The notes: a model not told the origin generated them from the sequence alone. Numbered from the stretch's first letter, positions 10,035-18,204 are shown. The stretch is DNA of 64,000 nucleotides from Acidimicrobiales bacterium (GCA_033344915.1 JAWPML010000001.1:1918369-1982368), one strand, 5' to 3'. A program made the numbers and translations.

Positions 10035-11032
10035 CGCCGGGACCGTAGTGGCTGCGATGCGGTCGTCTCGACGACGGCCTTGCCGTAGACCTTGCGATCG
10101 GCGAGATCCTGGAGCGCCTGGGCCGCGTCCTCGAAGGCGAACGGCGGATACAGCGGCGGCGCGACCGCGCCCTGCTCCGCGAGGGCGAACACCTCACCCA
10201 ACTGGCGCGCGACCGCGCCGGGGTCTCGCATCAGCGACGCACCCCAGTGCACGCCGACGACGCTGTAGTTCTTGAGCAGGATGTGGTTCGTGGGGGCGTC
10301 GGCGATGCCGCCCACGAAGCCGATGATGAGCAACCGGCCGTCCCACGCCATGCACCGGCGCGCCTGGTGATAGGCGTCGCCACCGACGGCGTCGAAGCAC
10401 ACGTCCACGCCCCCGCCCGACATCTCCCGCACGGTGTCCACCCACGCAGGGATCTGCTGATGATCCACGACATGCTCGACACCGAGGTCGCGCACGACCG
10501 CCGCCTTCTCCTCGCCGCCGACCACCGCGATCGGGATCGCCCCGGCCGCCAGTGCGAGTTGGATGCACGCGGTGCCGGTGCCGCCGGCCGCGCCCGTCAC
10601 GAGGACGGTCTCGCCCGCTTCCAGATGCGCCCGGTCGTGGAGGGCGTACCACGCCGTGCCGTAGTTGACCGGGACCGCGGCCGCCTGGCCGGCGGACAGG
10701 GCGCCGGTGGGATACGGGAACACGCTGCTTGCGCCAACCGTGTTCACCTCCCGCAGGCCACCGCCGAGCACGGCGACCGCGGTGCCGACCTCGATGCCCT
10801 CCACACCGTCGCCCAATGCCGTGACCACACCCGCCGTCTCGCCCCCCGGCGTGTAGGGCAGCTTGGTGGGCACCTGATAGTCGCCCCGACAGCTCAGCAC
10901 GTCCGGGAACGTGAGGCCGACCGCCGTCGTGCGGATCTGCACCTGACCCGGCCCCGGCTCGATGACCTCCTCGTCCTCGAGTCGGAGAACGGCGAGCGGC
11001 TCGCCGAGTTCGTGGGAACGCCAGATACGCAT
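10031..11032 (-). CDS. NADPH:quinone reductase-like MDR oxidoreductase
   Basis: A 333-residue medium-chain dehydrogenase/reductase of the zinc-free quinone oxidoreductase group. The N-terminal GroES-like domain has TAVGLTFPDVLSCRGDY and PGGETAGVV; the Rossmann domain has the dinucleotide motif VTGAAGGTGTACIQLA. No structural zinc cysteine cluster is visible. The ATG at 11032 is chosen because the homologous start MRIWRSHELGEP follows directly and because a -10-like TACGGT lies seven bases upstream. The open frame extends about 650 bases further, but that part overlaps the divergent GNAT gene. Substrate unknown. It is co-transcribed with the downstream lipoprotein. Confidence 0.88.
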   Translation of the reverse strand: MRIWRSHELGEPLAVLRLEDEEVIEPGPGQVQIRTTAVGLTFPDVLSCRGDYQVPTKLPYTPGGETAGVVTALGDGVEGIEVGTAVAVLGGGLREVNTVGASSVFPYPTGALSAGQAAAVPVNYGTAWYALHDRAHLEAGETVLVTGAAGGTGTACIQLALAAGAIPIAVVGGEEKAAVVRDLGVEHVVDHQQIPAWVDTVREMSGGGVDVCFDAVGGDAYHQARRCMAWDGRLLIIGFVGGIADAPTNHILLKNYSVVGVHWGASLMRDPGAVARQLGEVFALAEQGAVAPPLYPPFAFEDAAQALQDLADRKVYGKAVVETTASQPLRSRR

Positions 11033-11045
11033 GGCGGGCACCGTA
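11033..11045 (-). promoter_or_regulatory. leaderless promoter of the quinone oxidoreductase
   Basis: On the minus strand TACGGT (11045-11040) is followed by seven bases and the ATG at 11032. There is no purine-rich ribosome site between them. No clear -35 is seen. The divergent GNAT gene starts at 11075. Confidence 0.5.
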
Positions 11046-11074
11046 GTCCGCGCAGCAGTAGCGTCTCGACCGTT

Positions 11075-11695
11075 GTGCGGTTCGACCTCCCCCTCTCGCC
11101 CGACGGCGTACGCCACGAGCTGCGCGACGGTTCGTCCATCGTGCTCCGGCCGATCCGGCCCACCGACGCCGACGAGCTGCGCAACGGATTCGCCCGCCTG
11201 TCCGAACGGTCGCGCTTCCTGCGCTTCTTCACCCCGATGCAGACGCTCCCGGACGCGCTGGCCGAACGGCTGGCCTCGATCGACCACGTCACCCACCGCG
11301 CCTGGGTGGCCTATGACCCCGAGGCCGACGCGCCCCCACCCGGTCTCGGCGTGGGCGTGGCCCGGCTCATCGAGGTCGCCGACGACCCACGATCGGCCGA
11401 AGCGGCCGTTGCCGTCGCCGACGACTACCACAACCGCGGAATCGGGCGGGCCCTGATCGCCGTGCTCGGCGGCACCGCGGTCGCCGCGGGCTACGAGACC
11501 CTTCTGATGCACGTGCTGGCGGAGAACGCGGCGATGTTGGAGATCGCCCGATCGCTCGGACCGGTGCGTTCGACCCGTCGTGACGGTGCCGCCATCGAGA
11601 TCCACGTCGGCCTGGAGCACTCGACCGACGAAGCCATCGCGGAAGGCGCGCTCTACGACCTGCTGCGCCTGGCCGCCCGACATCAGGCGGAGTGA
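11075..11695 (+). CDS. GNAT-family N-acetyltransferase
   Basis: A 206-residue protein with a single GCN5-related acetyltransferase fold. The segment IRPTDADELRNGFARLSE and the acetyl-CoA loop VADDYHNRGIGRALIAVL (Q/RxxGxG/A type) support the family. The C-terminal half is shorter than in protein-acylating fusions. Start GTG at 11075 follows a promoter-like TAGCGT at 11059-11064, and no Shine-Dalgarno is seen. It stands alone between minus-strand genes, with four bases separating its stop from the pheT stop. The substrate cannot be inferred. Confidence 0.82.
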   Translation: MRFDLPLSPDGVRHELRDGSSIVLRPIRPTDADELRNGFARLSERSRFLRFFTPMQTLPDALAERLASIDHVTHRAWVAYDPEADAPPPGLGVGVARLIEVADDPRSAEAAVAVADDYHNRGIGRALIAVLGGTAVAAGYETLLMHVLAENAAMLEIARSLGPVRSTRRDGAAIEIHVGLEHSTDEAIAEGALYDLLRLAARHQAE

Positions 11696-11698
11696 ACG

Positions 11699-14074
11699 TC
11701 AGGCGCGCAGCACGGCGCGGGACTTCGCGGCCGCCTGTTCGATGCAGGACTGGCGGACCTCGGCGACCTCGGCGTCGGTGAGGGTGCGGTCGTCGGCCTG
11801 GAACCGGAGCCGGTAGGCGAGCGAGCGGGATCCGTCGGCGACCCCCTCGCCTCGATAGACGTCGAACAGCGCCACGGTGCGCAGCAGGGCGCCTCCGCCC
11901 TTGCGCAACGACGCCTCGACGGAGGAGGCGGGCACGTCCTCGGGCACCTCGAACGCGAGATCGATGTCGGACGACGGGAACTTGCTGACCGGCGTGTACC
12001 GGCGGTTGCCGTGGGGTCCGTCCAGCACTGCGCCGAGATCGAGCTCGATCCACGCGACCCGGCCGACGACGCCATAGTTCTCGAGCACGGTCGGGTCGAC
12101 CTCGCCGACATAGCCGCGGGGTCGCCCGGCGATCACCACCTCGGCGGTGCGGGTGGGATGCAGCCCGGGCGCCCGGTCGGGCTGCACGCGGACGTTCGGC
12201 AACGCCAGCGTGCGTTCGAGCAGATCGAGGATGGCGACCGCCGAGGGGGCCTCCTCGCCGGCGAGGGCGACGGCCAGGTACTCCCGTTCGTCCGGGAGGA
12301 GCTCGCCGGGCGGCGCGGGCAGGTACACGTGGCCGATCTCGAAGAACCGGGTGTCGGGCTCGCGGTGCGACTGGTTGTAGGCGATCGCCTTGAGCTGGCC
12401 GGGAAGCAGCGACGTCCGCAGCACGGACTCCTCGGCGTGGAGCGGGTTCGTGAGGGTGACGCCGTCCTCGGGGAGGCCGGCGTTCTGGAGGTCGCCCGGG
12501 GCGAGGAAGGGCATCGGGAACGTCTCGTCGATGCCGGCGCCGACGAGCACGTCACGCACCAACCGACGGGCCTTCTGGTACTCGGTGAGGCCGCCGGCGG
12601 CCTTGCCCTTGGGCACCGTGCGGGCGATGTTCTCGTAGCCGTACATCCGAGCGACCTCTTCGGCGATGTCGGTCTCGGTGGCGGTGTCCCAGCGCCAGGT
12701 CGGGATCGTCACGTCGAGATCGCCATCGACCGGCTCGACGTCGAAGCCGATGGAGGTGAGATGCGCGGTCATCTCCTCGGCGGCCAAGTCGGTGCCGAGG
12801 AGACCGTTGACCTTCGCAGGACGAACCCGTACCGGTGTGCGGTCCGGCACCTCGCCGGCCTCGTCGATCTGACCGGCGACAGCCACGGCCCCCTGCTCGG
12901 ACGCGAGCTGGACGAAGCGCCGCATGGCTCGGTCGATGTTCTCGCCCCAGTCACAGCCGCGGCGGAACCGGGTCGACGCCTCGCTCGGCAGGTTGAGACG
13001 CTTCACGGTGCGGGAGATGGAGGGCGGATCCCACCAGGCCATCTCGAGGAGCACGTCGGTGGTCGTCTCGGAGATCTCCGTGGAGGCGCCGCCCATGACG
13101 CCCGCGAGGGAGATAACCGTGTCGGTCTCGTCGGCGATGACACCGTCGATGGACGTGAGCGTGCGTTCGACGCCGTCGAGGGTCACGAGCGTCTCGCCCT
13201 CGACCGCCCGTCGCACCCGCAGCCTGCCGTTCGGCACCGTTGCGAGATCGAAGGTGTGGTTCGGCTGTCCGAGCTCGAGCATCACATAGTTCGAGATGTC
13301 GACGATCGAGTTGATCGGCCGCATCCCGAGCTGGATCAGCCGGTTCTGCATCCAGACCGGCGACTGGCCGACGGTGACGTTGCGCAGCACGGTGGCGACG
13401 AATCGGCCACACAGGGACGGGTCCACGATCTCGACCGACAGCAGATCGTCGACGTGCTCGTCGGATCGGTCGGCGTCGTGGTCCGGGAAGGAGAACGGCA
13501 CGCCGAGGGCAGCGGCGAGATCGCGGGCGACGCCGGCGACCGACATCGCGTCGGGCCGGTTGGCGTTGACCTCGAGGTCCCAGAGCACGTCGTTCTCGAT
13601 GCCGAGCGCGTCGCCGAGCGGCATGCCGAGTTCGGCGCCCTCGACCACCCGGTCGTTGAGGATGAGGATGCCGTCGGCATCGTCGCCGAATCCGATCTCT
13701 GCTCCGGAGCAGCACATGCCGTTCGAGGTCTGACCCCGCAGCTCGCGCTGGGCGATCTCCATACCGTTGGGCATGGTGGTGCCGATCGTCGCGAAGGGAA
13801 TGAGGTCACCGACGGACATGTTGAAGGCGCCGCAGCAGACCTGCAGCGGGCCCCCGCCGCTGCCGTCGTCCACGTCGACGAGCTGGATCTTGTCGGCGTC
13901 CGGGTGGGGGCGCAGGTCCACCACCCGGGCGAGCACCACGCCCTCGACGACGTCGCCGATGATCGCCATCTCCTCGACGGCGAGGCCGAGCGCGGAGAGG
14001 GTCTCGCCGAGCTCGACGGGATCACCGTCGATGTCGGGCGCGAACTCCCGCAGCCAGGAAAGGGTGACCTTCAT
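11699..14074 (-). CDS. pheT: phenylalanine--tRNA ligase beta subunit
   Basis: The large subunit of the alpha2-beta2 synthetase, 791 residues as expected. MKVTLSWLREF opens the protein. The N-terminal EMAP-like tRNA-binding OB domain includes HPDADKIQLVDVDDG at about residues 57-71. Central B3/B4 and B5 domains carry the editing site for mischarged tyrosine, and the C-terminal FDX-ACB domain (KFPSSDIDLAFEVPEDV onward) binds the tRNA anticodon. The ATG at 14074 shares one base with the pheS stop, so the subunits are translationally coupled. Confidence 0.97.
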   Translation of the reverse strand: MKVTLSWLREFAPDIDGDPVELGETLSALGLAVEEMAIIGDVVEGVVLARVVDLRPHPDADKIQLVDVDDGSGGGPLQVCCGAFNMSVGDLIPFATIGTTMPNGMEIAQRELRGQTSNGMCCSGAEIGFGDDADGILILNDRVVEGAELGMPLGDALGIENDVLWDLEVNANRPDAMSVAGVARDLAAALGVPFSFPDHDADRSDEHVDDLLSVEIVDPSLCGRFVATVLRNVTVGQSPVWMQNRLIQLGMRPINSIVDISNYVMLELGQPNHTFDLATVPNGRLRVRRAVEGETLVTLDGVERTLTSIDGVIADETDTVISLAGVMGGASTEISETTTDVLLEMAWWDPPSISRTVKRLNLPSEASTRFRRGCDWGENIDRAMRRFVQLASEQGAVAVAGQIDEAGEVPDRTPVRVRPAKVNGLLGTDLAAEEMTAHLTSIGFDVEPVDGDLDVTIPTWRWDTATETDIAEEVARMYGYENIARTVPKGKAAGGLTEYQKARRLVRDVLVGAGIDETFPMPFLAPGDLQNAGLPEDGVTLTNPLHAEESVLRTSLLPGQLKAIAYNQSHREPDTRFFEIGHVYLPAPPGELLPDEREYLAVALAGEEAPSAVAILDLLERTLALPNVRVQPDRAPGLHPTRTAEVVIAGRPRGYVGEVDPTVLENYGVVGRVAWIELDLGAVLDGPHGNRRYTPVSKFPSSDIDLAFEVPEDVPASSVEASLRKGGGALLRTVALFDVYRGEGVADGSRSLAYRLRFQADDRTLTDAEVAEVRQSCIEQAAAKSRAVLRA

Positions 14075-15072
14075 CAGAACTGCCTCAGGAAGCGGACATC
14101 GTTGTTGACCAGCTCACGGATGTCGTCGAGCTGGTAGCGCATGACGGCGAGACGATCGATGCCGAACCCGAACGCGAAGCCCTGCCACTCATCGGGATCG
14201 ATGCCACAGTTGCGCAGCACGTTCGGATGGACCATCCCGCAACCGCCGAGCTCGAGCCAGGATCCGTCGGGGCGGGAGATGTCGAACTCGGCGCTCGGCT
14301 CGGTGAACGGGAAGTACGACGGACGCAGCCGCGTCTTCACCTCACCGCCGAAGAACGCCCGGACGAACTCGTCGATCGTGCCGGACAGATCGCCCAGGGT
14401 GATCCCGCGGTCCACCACGAGTCCCTCGATCTGGTTGAACGCGGGGAGATGGGTGGCATCAGCGGTGTCGGTGCGGAAGGTGCGCCCCGGAGCGACGATG
14501 TAGATCGGCGGCTCCTGGTTCTCCATCGTGCGGATCTGGACCGGCGAGGTGTGCGACCGGAGCATCACCTGTTCGGGCTCACCGAGGTTCACGAAGATGG
14601 TGTCGAAGCTGCCCCGGGCCGGATGCCACTCGGGGATGTTGAGCGCCTCGAAGTTGTACCAGGCGCTCTCGACCTCGGGGCCCTCGGCGATCGTGAAGCC
14701 CATGCCCACGAAGACGTCCTCCAGCCGGTCGCGTGACTGGGTGACCAGGTGCAACGAGCCCCGGCGGATCTCGTCGCGGATCTCCGTGAGATCGAGCCGC
14801 TCCGCCTCGAGCTGTGCAGCCCGCGCCGCTGATGCCAGCCGGGTGCGGGCGTCGGCGACGGCCGCCTCGATACGACCCCGGATCTCGTTGACCGCCTGAC
14901 CGGCGGCTTTGCGATCCTCGGGATCCAGCCCGCCGAGCTGCTTCTTGGCCTGGGTGATCGCCGACTTCTTGCCGAGATACTCGGCGTCGATCGCCGCCAG
15001 AGCGTCGAGGTCCTCGACGTCGGCCAGGCGGGCGGTCGCCTCGGCAGCGGTCTGTTCCAGCTCCTCGATCAT
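14074..15072 (-). CDS. pheS: phenylalanine--tRNA ligase alpha subunit
   Basis: The catalytic subunit, 332 residues from ATG 15072. An N-terminal coiled coil (residues about 1-85, which contacts tRNA) is followed by the class II core: GMGFTIAEGPEVESAWYNFE, FRTDTADATHLPAFNQIEG and motif 3 GFGIDRLAVMRY. A GTG at 15081 is also in frame, giving 335 residues. The ATG is preferred because a -10-like TAACCT occupies 15087-15082, immediately against the GTG and nine bases from the ATG. No ribosome site fits the GTG. Confidence 0.95.
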   Translation of the reverse strand: MIEELEQTAAEATARLADVEDLDALAAIDAEYLGKKSAITQAKKQLGGLDPEDRKAAGQAVNEIRGRIEAAVADARTRLASAARAAQLEAERLDLTEIRDEIRRGSLHLVTQSRDRLEDVFVGMGFTIAEGPEVESAWYNFEALNIPEWHPARGSFDTIFVNLGEPEQVMLRSHTSPVQIRTMENQEPPIYIVAPGRTFRTDTADATHLPAFNQIEGLVVDRGITLGDLSGTIDEFVRAFFGGEVKTRLRPSYFPFTEPSAEFDISRPDGSWLELGGCGMVHPNVLRNCGIDPDEWQGFAFGFGIDRLAVMRYQLDDIRELVNNDVRFLRQF

Positions 15073-15147
15073 CAGGGCCACAGGTTACGGGGTCGGAAGG
15101 GCGCTGCCGTCGACGTTTCCGGGGTTGGATGCTGCGAGACTGCGCGG

Positions 15148-15426
15148 GTGGACCACATCGTGCGCGACAACCCCGACCGCAACCGCTACGAGCTGATCGT
15201 CGACGACCGGATCGTCTCGATCGCGGACTACTCCCTCGACGGCACCAACGTCGTCGTTCCCCATGTCGAGACGGACCCGGCGATGCGGGGCCAGGGCATG
15301 GCCGACCGCCTCATGCGGGGCATGCTCGACGACCTCCGGGCCGGCGGACGCACGATCACGCCGCTGTGTCCCTTCGCCGCTGCCTTCGTCCGCAACCACC
15401 CCGACGACCACGACCTCCTCACCTGA
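15148..15426 (+). CDS. small GNAT-like N-acetyltransferase (YjdJ type)
   Basis: A 92-residue minimal acetyltransferase. VETDPAMRGQGMADRLMRGML is the acetyl-CoA-binding loop of the short GCN5-related family (COG2388 type), and PLCPFAAAFVRNHPD is the conserved C-terminal block. Homologues of this size are widespread cytoplasmic proteins of uncertain function. GTG at 15148 lies 75 bases from the divergent pheS start. The gene ends 23 bases before a strong hairpin shared with the convergent tsnR gene. Confidence 0.85.
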   Translation: MDHIVRDNPDRNRYELIVDDRIVSIADYSLDGTNVVVPHVETDPAMRGQGMADRLMRGMLDDLRAGGRTITPLCPFAAAFVRNHPDDHDLLT

Positions 15427-15449
15427 CCCCCTGATTTCCGATCCGCGTT

Positions 15450-15478
15450 GAGTTGTGGTCGATATGCGACCACAACTC
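15450..15478. terminator. 12-bp perfect hairpin between convergent genes
   Basis: Arms 15450-15461 and 15467-15478 are perfectly complementary around the loop ATATG. It lies 23 bases after the GNAT stop on the plus strand and two bases beyond the tsnR stop (15481) on the minus strand, so it can act in both directions. There is no T-tract, so it is not a textbook intrinsic terminator. It shares a TGCGAC core with the palindromes at 45813 and 57977. Confidence 0.65.
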
Positions 15479-15480
15479 GG

Positions 15481-16269
15481 TTAAGAAGCCGGGGTTCGGC
15501 GGGCTTCGTAGGCGAGCAGGGTGCCGGCCATGGCGACGTTGAGGGATTCGGTGTTGCCGGGCATGTCGATGCGGACCCAGGCGTCGACGTCGACCTCGGC
15601 CCGGTCGAGGCCGTGGGGTTCGGAGCCGAGGACGATGGCGACCGGGCCGCTCAGCACACCCCCGTCGTGGGGTTCGCCCTCGCGGACGTCGGTGCCGATC
15701 ACCCGGGCGCCCGCGGCGCGCAGCGCGGCCGACGCAGCCGCCAGCGTTTCCGCCTGGACGATCGGGACCCGCAGCACGGAGCCGGCCGAGGAGCGCACCG
15801 TCTTCGGGCCCCACGGGTCGGCGCCGCCGACACAGACCACGCCGACCGCACCCACCGCATCGGCGACTCGGATGAGCGTGCCGACGTTGCCCGGGTCACC
15901 GACCTCGGCGAGCAGCAGCGCGACGTCGTTCGCGCCGAACGCGGCGGGCAAGGCCGCCACCGGCCGGGGTACCAGGGCGAGCATCGGTTGGGGCGATACC
16001 GCGGGTGCGAGCCGATCGAACACGTTGTCACGGGTGACGATGATCTCGACCCCGTCCGGCAGGTCGGCGAGCAGCACGTGCCCATCGCCCGATTCCGGCA
16101 CGATCACGACGGACGGGACATGACCCGCGTCCAGCGCCTCGGCCACCGTCCGGGGCCCCTCCAGCACGACCTCCGCCGAACGCGAACTGCGCCGCCCGAG
16201 CAGGCGACGCAGCTCGGCGATTCTCGGATTCTGTGCCCCGAGCACATGCGACCCGGGGTCAGGCGCCAT
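15481..16269 (-). CDS. tsnR: SpoU-family rRNA 2'-O-methyltransferase (TsnR-like)
   Basis: A 262-residue TrmH/SpoU enzyme that methylates a ribose 2'-OH of rRNA using SAM. The N-terminal L30e-like substrate-binding domain (residues about 10-105) includes VVLEGPRTVAEALDAG. The knotted catalytic domain has motif 1 NVGTLIRVADAVGA, motif 2 VAIVLGSEPHGL and motif 3 MPGNTESLNVAMAGTLLAYE. Its position directly after rplT (the start shares one base with the rplT stop) is the same as that of tsnR in mycobacteria. The precise nucleotide target is not certain. Confidence 0.9.
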   Translation of the reverse strand: MAPDPGSHVLGAQNPRIAELRRLLGRRSSRSAEVVLEGPRTVAEALDAGHVPSVVIVPESGDGHVLLADLPDGVEIIVTRDNVFDRLAPAVSPQPMLALVPRPVAALPAAFGANDVALLLAEVGDPGNVGTLIRVADAVGAVGVVCVGGADPWGPKTVRSSAGSVLRVPIVQAETLAAASAALRAAGARVIGTDVREGEPHDGGVLSGPVAIVLGSEPHGLDRAEVDVDAWVRIDMPGNTESLNVAMAGTLLAYEARRTPAS

Positions 16270-16631
16270 CAGGCGTCGGTGAGCGCCCCGTTGGCCGCCT
16301 CGACCAGGGCGGCGAAGGCCGCGGGGTCGTGGATGGCCAGCTCGGACAGCTGCTTGCGATCGACCTCGATGTCGGCCGCCTTCAGGCCGGCGATGAACCG
16401 GCTGTAGCTGGTGCCGTTCTCACGGCACGCCGCGTTGATGCGCTGGATCCACAGCTTGCGGAACTCGCCCTTGCGGGCCCGACGGTCACGGTAGGCGTAG
16501 TTGCCCGCGTGCATCACCGATTCGTTGGCGGACTTGTAGCTCCGCGACCGGTTCCCGTAGTGGCCCTTCGCCCGCTCGAGGACGACCCGGCGGCGCTTCT
16601 TGGAGTGAACGGATCGCTTGACGCGTGCCAT
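16269..16631 (-). CDS. rplT: 50S ribosomal protein L20
   Basis: A 120-residue primary 23S rRNA-binding protein needed early in large-subunit assembly. [15 protein letters not shown] and [12 protein letters not shown] are the basic N-terminal extension, and [21 protein letters not shown] is the conserved globular start. ATG at 16631 is preceded by an AAGGGGAG ribosome site. In many bacteria L20 represses its own operon through the leader or the rpmI region; no clear repressor site was identified here. Third gene of infC-rpmI-rplT-tsnR. Confidence 0.98.
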   Translation of the reverse strand: MARVKRSVHSKKRRRVVLERAKGHYGNRSRSYKSANESVMHAGNYAYRDRRARKGEFRKLWIQRINAACRENGTSYSRFIAGLKAADIEVDRKQLSELAIHDPAAFAALVEAANGALTDA

Positions 16632-16675
16632 CTGACTCCCCTTTCTCTCTCGTTCTGGTTCGGGTGCGGATCGGC

Positions 16676-16867
16676 TCAGACGCCGAGGTCGCGCAGGTTC
16701 TTCTCGTCGGCCTTCGAGACGATGGCCGTCTTGCGGAGCTGACGCTTCCGCTTCGGGCTCTTCTTCTCGAGGATGTGGTTCTTGTTCTGGTGCCGGCGCT
16801 TGAGCTTGCCGGTGCCGGTGCGCTTGAAGCGCGCGGCCGCACCCTTGTGCGTCTTCATCTTGGGCAT
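16676..16867 (-). CDS. rpmI: 50S ribosomal protein L35
   Basis: A 63-residue basic protein beginning [20 protein letters not shown], the family signature. Length and lysine-rich composition are normal. It follows infC by 12 bases, with a weak AAGAGA ribosome site, and precedes rplT by 44 bases in the conserved order. Confidence 0.97.
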   Translation of the reverse strand: MPKMKTHKGAAARFKRTGTGKLKRRHQNKNHILEKKSPKRKRQLRKTAIVSKADEKNLRDLGV

Positions 16868-16879
16868 GTCTGGTCTCTT

Positions 16880-17482
16880 TCAGGACTCGGCGTTGTCGTC
16901 CGACTCCGCTGCGGCGGCCTCGGCCGCCTCCTTCTCCATCTGCTTCTTGTGGCGGGCCTGGGCCTGCTTGTCCGGCGCGAGCACCATCACCATGTTGCGG
17001 CCGTCCTGGCGGGGGTGGAACTCCACCTTGCCGACGTGTTCGACCGTGTCAGCCACCCGATCGAGGATCTTGCGACCGAGTTCGGGATGTTGCATCTCAC
17101 GGCCACGGAACATGATCGTGACCTTGACCTTGTGGCCCTCGCCGAGGAACTTCTCGACCTTGCGCGTCTTGGTGTCGAAGTCGCCGGGACCGATCTTCGG
17201 CCGGTACTTCATCTCCTTGACCGAGAGATTCGAAGACTTCTTCTTCGATTCCTTCTGGCGCTGGTTGTTCTCGTACTTCCACTTGCTGTAGTCCATGATC
17301 CGGCAAACCGGGGGGTTTGCCTGATCGGCGACTTCAACAAGATCAAGACCTGCGGCGCGAGCGATGTTGAGTGCTTCGGGCAGTGCCTTGACACCGATCT
17401 GCTCGCCGTCCTGGCCGATGAGGCGGACCTCACGGGCTCGGATTCGGTCGTTGATCCTTGGCTCGTTGCTTGGCGGTGCTAT
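16880..17482 (-). CDS. infC: translation initiation factor IF-3, predicted ATA start
   Basis: IF-3 binds the 30S subunit, keeps ribosomes split and rejects non-canonical start codons. Conserved N-domain [18 protein letters not shown] begins at residue 7, followed by the linker helix and C-domain ([14 protein letters not shown]). The acidic, Ala/Glu-rich tail is typical of actinobacterial forms. The start is placed at ATA (17482-17480), with an AAGGAG ribosome site nine bases upstream. No ATG or GTG occurs in frame; the only other candidate is TTG at 17551, which adds unconserved residues and lacks a ribosome site. infC genes in other bacteria use AUU or similar rare codons for autoregulation, so ATA fits that pattern. 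Product 200 residues. Confidence 0.93.
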   Translation of the reverse strand: MAPPSNEPRINDRIRAREVRLIGQDGEQIGVKALPEALNIARAAGLDLVEVADQANPPVCRIMDYSKWKYENNQRQKESKKKSSNLSVKEMKYRPKIGPGDFDTKTRKVEKFLGEGHKVKVTIMFRGREMQHPELGRKILDRVADTVEHVGKVEFHPRQDGRNMVMVLAPDKQAQARHKKQMEKEAAEAAAAESDDNAES

Positions 17483-17695
17483 CGCCCTGTACTCCTTGTG
17501 AGCACGGAACCTCCGTTGTCTGGCGGAATCCGTTGCTCCAAAACGAAACAACGGACGACGGCGAGCCGACGTCCGCGAAAGAACCCGAGAGTTCTGCCGT
17601 GTGGTCGACCTGGGCGCATCGCTGGTTCCGAAGAACCGGATTCCGGAGAACCTGATGGCCAGGTGGGGGGTGACCCCGCTTGCCCTTGAATTGTG
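17483..17695 (-). promoter_or_regulatory. long structured infC leader
   Basis: About 210 bases separate the likely promoter from the infC start. On the minus strand there is a GGTTC-TTCG-GAACC tetraloop hairpin (17637-17624) next to a similar imperfect hairpin (17652-17638). Nearer the gene, CCGTTGT (17554-17548) can pair either with CAACGG (17535-17530) or with ACAACGG (17519-17513), so two alternative folds are possible just above the ribosome site (17497-17492). A regulatory role is inferred from length and structure only. Confidence 0.5.
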
Positions 17696-17700
17696 CCCGT

Positions 17701-17713
17701 TAGGGTACCAGCC
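17701..17713 (+). promoter_or_regulatory. leaderless promoter of the DUF1844 gene, overlapping the infC promoter
   Basis: TAGGGT (17701-17706) ends seven bases before the ATG at 17714, with no ribosome site between. On the opposite strand the same bases give TACCCT (17707-17702), a plausible -10 for the divergent infC operon with its start near 17695. A possible plus-strand -35 TTGCCC at 17680 has a short 15-base spacer. Confidence 0.55.
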
Positions 17714-18175
17714 ATGAGTTCACTCTGGACACCCGGTGGCGAGCACCCCGTTGATCGCAGCACCCCCACGCCCCCCAGTGACGCGCCGCCGGCCGGCGAT
17801 CCGTCGCTGGACGACGAGATCGCGGCGGCGCTTCCGGAGGGTGTGACGCTCGACGACCTGTCGCCCGAGGAGCGGGCTCGGGCCGAGGAGATGATCCGGG
17901 AGATGGCCGAGGCGCGGGGCCGCCTGCTGGAGACCCCGGCGGCGATGATCGTCGCCAACCACGGCATGGGCCTCTACGAGCTGGCCGCGCTCCACCTGTC
18001 CCAGGAGACGCCGAACTTCACCGAAGCGACGGTCGCCATCGACGCTCTCGCCGCCATCATCGAGAAGCTCGAGGGCCGGCTGGGTGAGGCCGAAGCGACC
18101 CTCACCGAGGCGCTCGATCAGCTGCGCATGGTGTTCGTCCAACTGAAGAACCAGGGCGCTCCCTCGGAGAGCTGA
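17714..18175 (+). CDS. DUF1844 domain protein
   Basis: A 153-residue soluble protein. After a Pro/Thr-rich N-terminus, the C-terminal half (residues about 68-146) has the DUF1844 pattern: GLYELAALHLSQETPN, AIDALAAIIEKLEGRLGE and a closing LRMVFVQLKNQ. A short amphipathic helix region, DDLSPEERARAEEMIREMAE, precedes it. Function is unknown in the family; the actinobacterial copy is often found next to infC, as here. ATG 17714 is chosen from the downstream conservation and the leaderless promoter; an in-frame upstream ATG at 17693 lies before the -10 element. Confidence 0.82.
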   Translation: MSSLWTPGGEHPVDRSTPTPPSDAPPAGDPSLDDEIAAALPEGVTLDDLSPEERARAEEMIREMAEARGRLLETPAAMIVANHGMGLYELAALHLSQETPNFTEATVAIDALAAIIEKLEGRLGEAEATLTEALDQLRMVFVQLKNQGAPSES

Positions 18176-18182
18176 TCCTTCA

Positions 18183-18204
18183 GTCGGCGCCCTCCGGCGC
18201 CGAC
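18183..18204 (+). terminator. 9-bp GC-rich hairpin
   Basis: Arms 18183-18191 and 18196-18204 (GTCGGCGCC and its complement) are perfect around a CTCC loop. It begins eight bases after the DUF1844 stop and ends nine bases before the GTG of the HD-GYP gene. It may terminate the first gene or damp read-through into the second. There is no U-tract. Confidence 0.5.

Noticed and set aside
16880-17551. TTG start at 17551 for infC
   Set aside because: It adds 23 residues with no IF-3 similarity and has no ribosome site, while AAGGAG stands at the right distance from the ATA at 17482.
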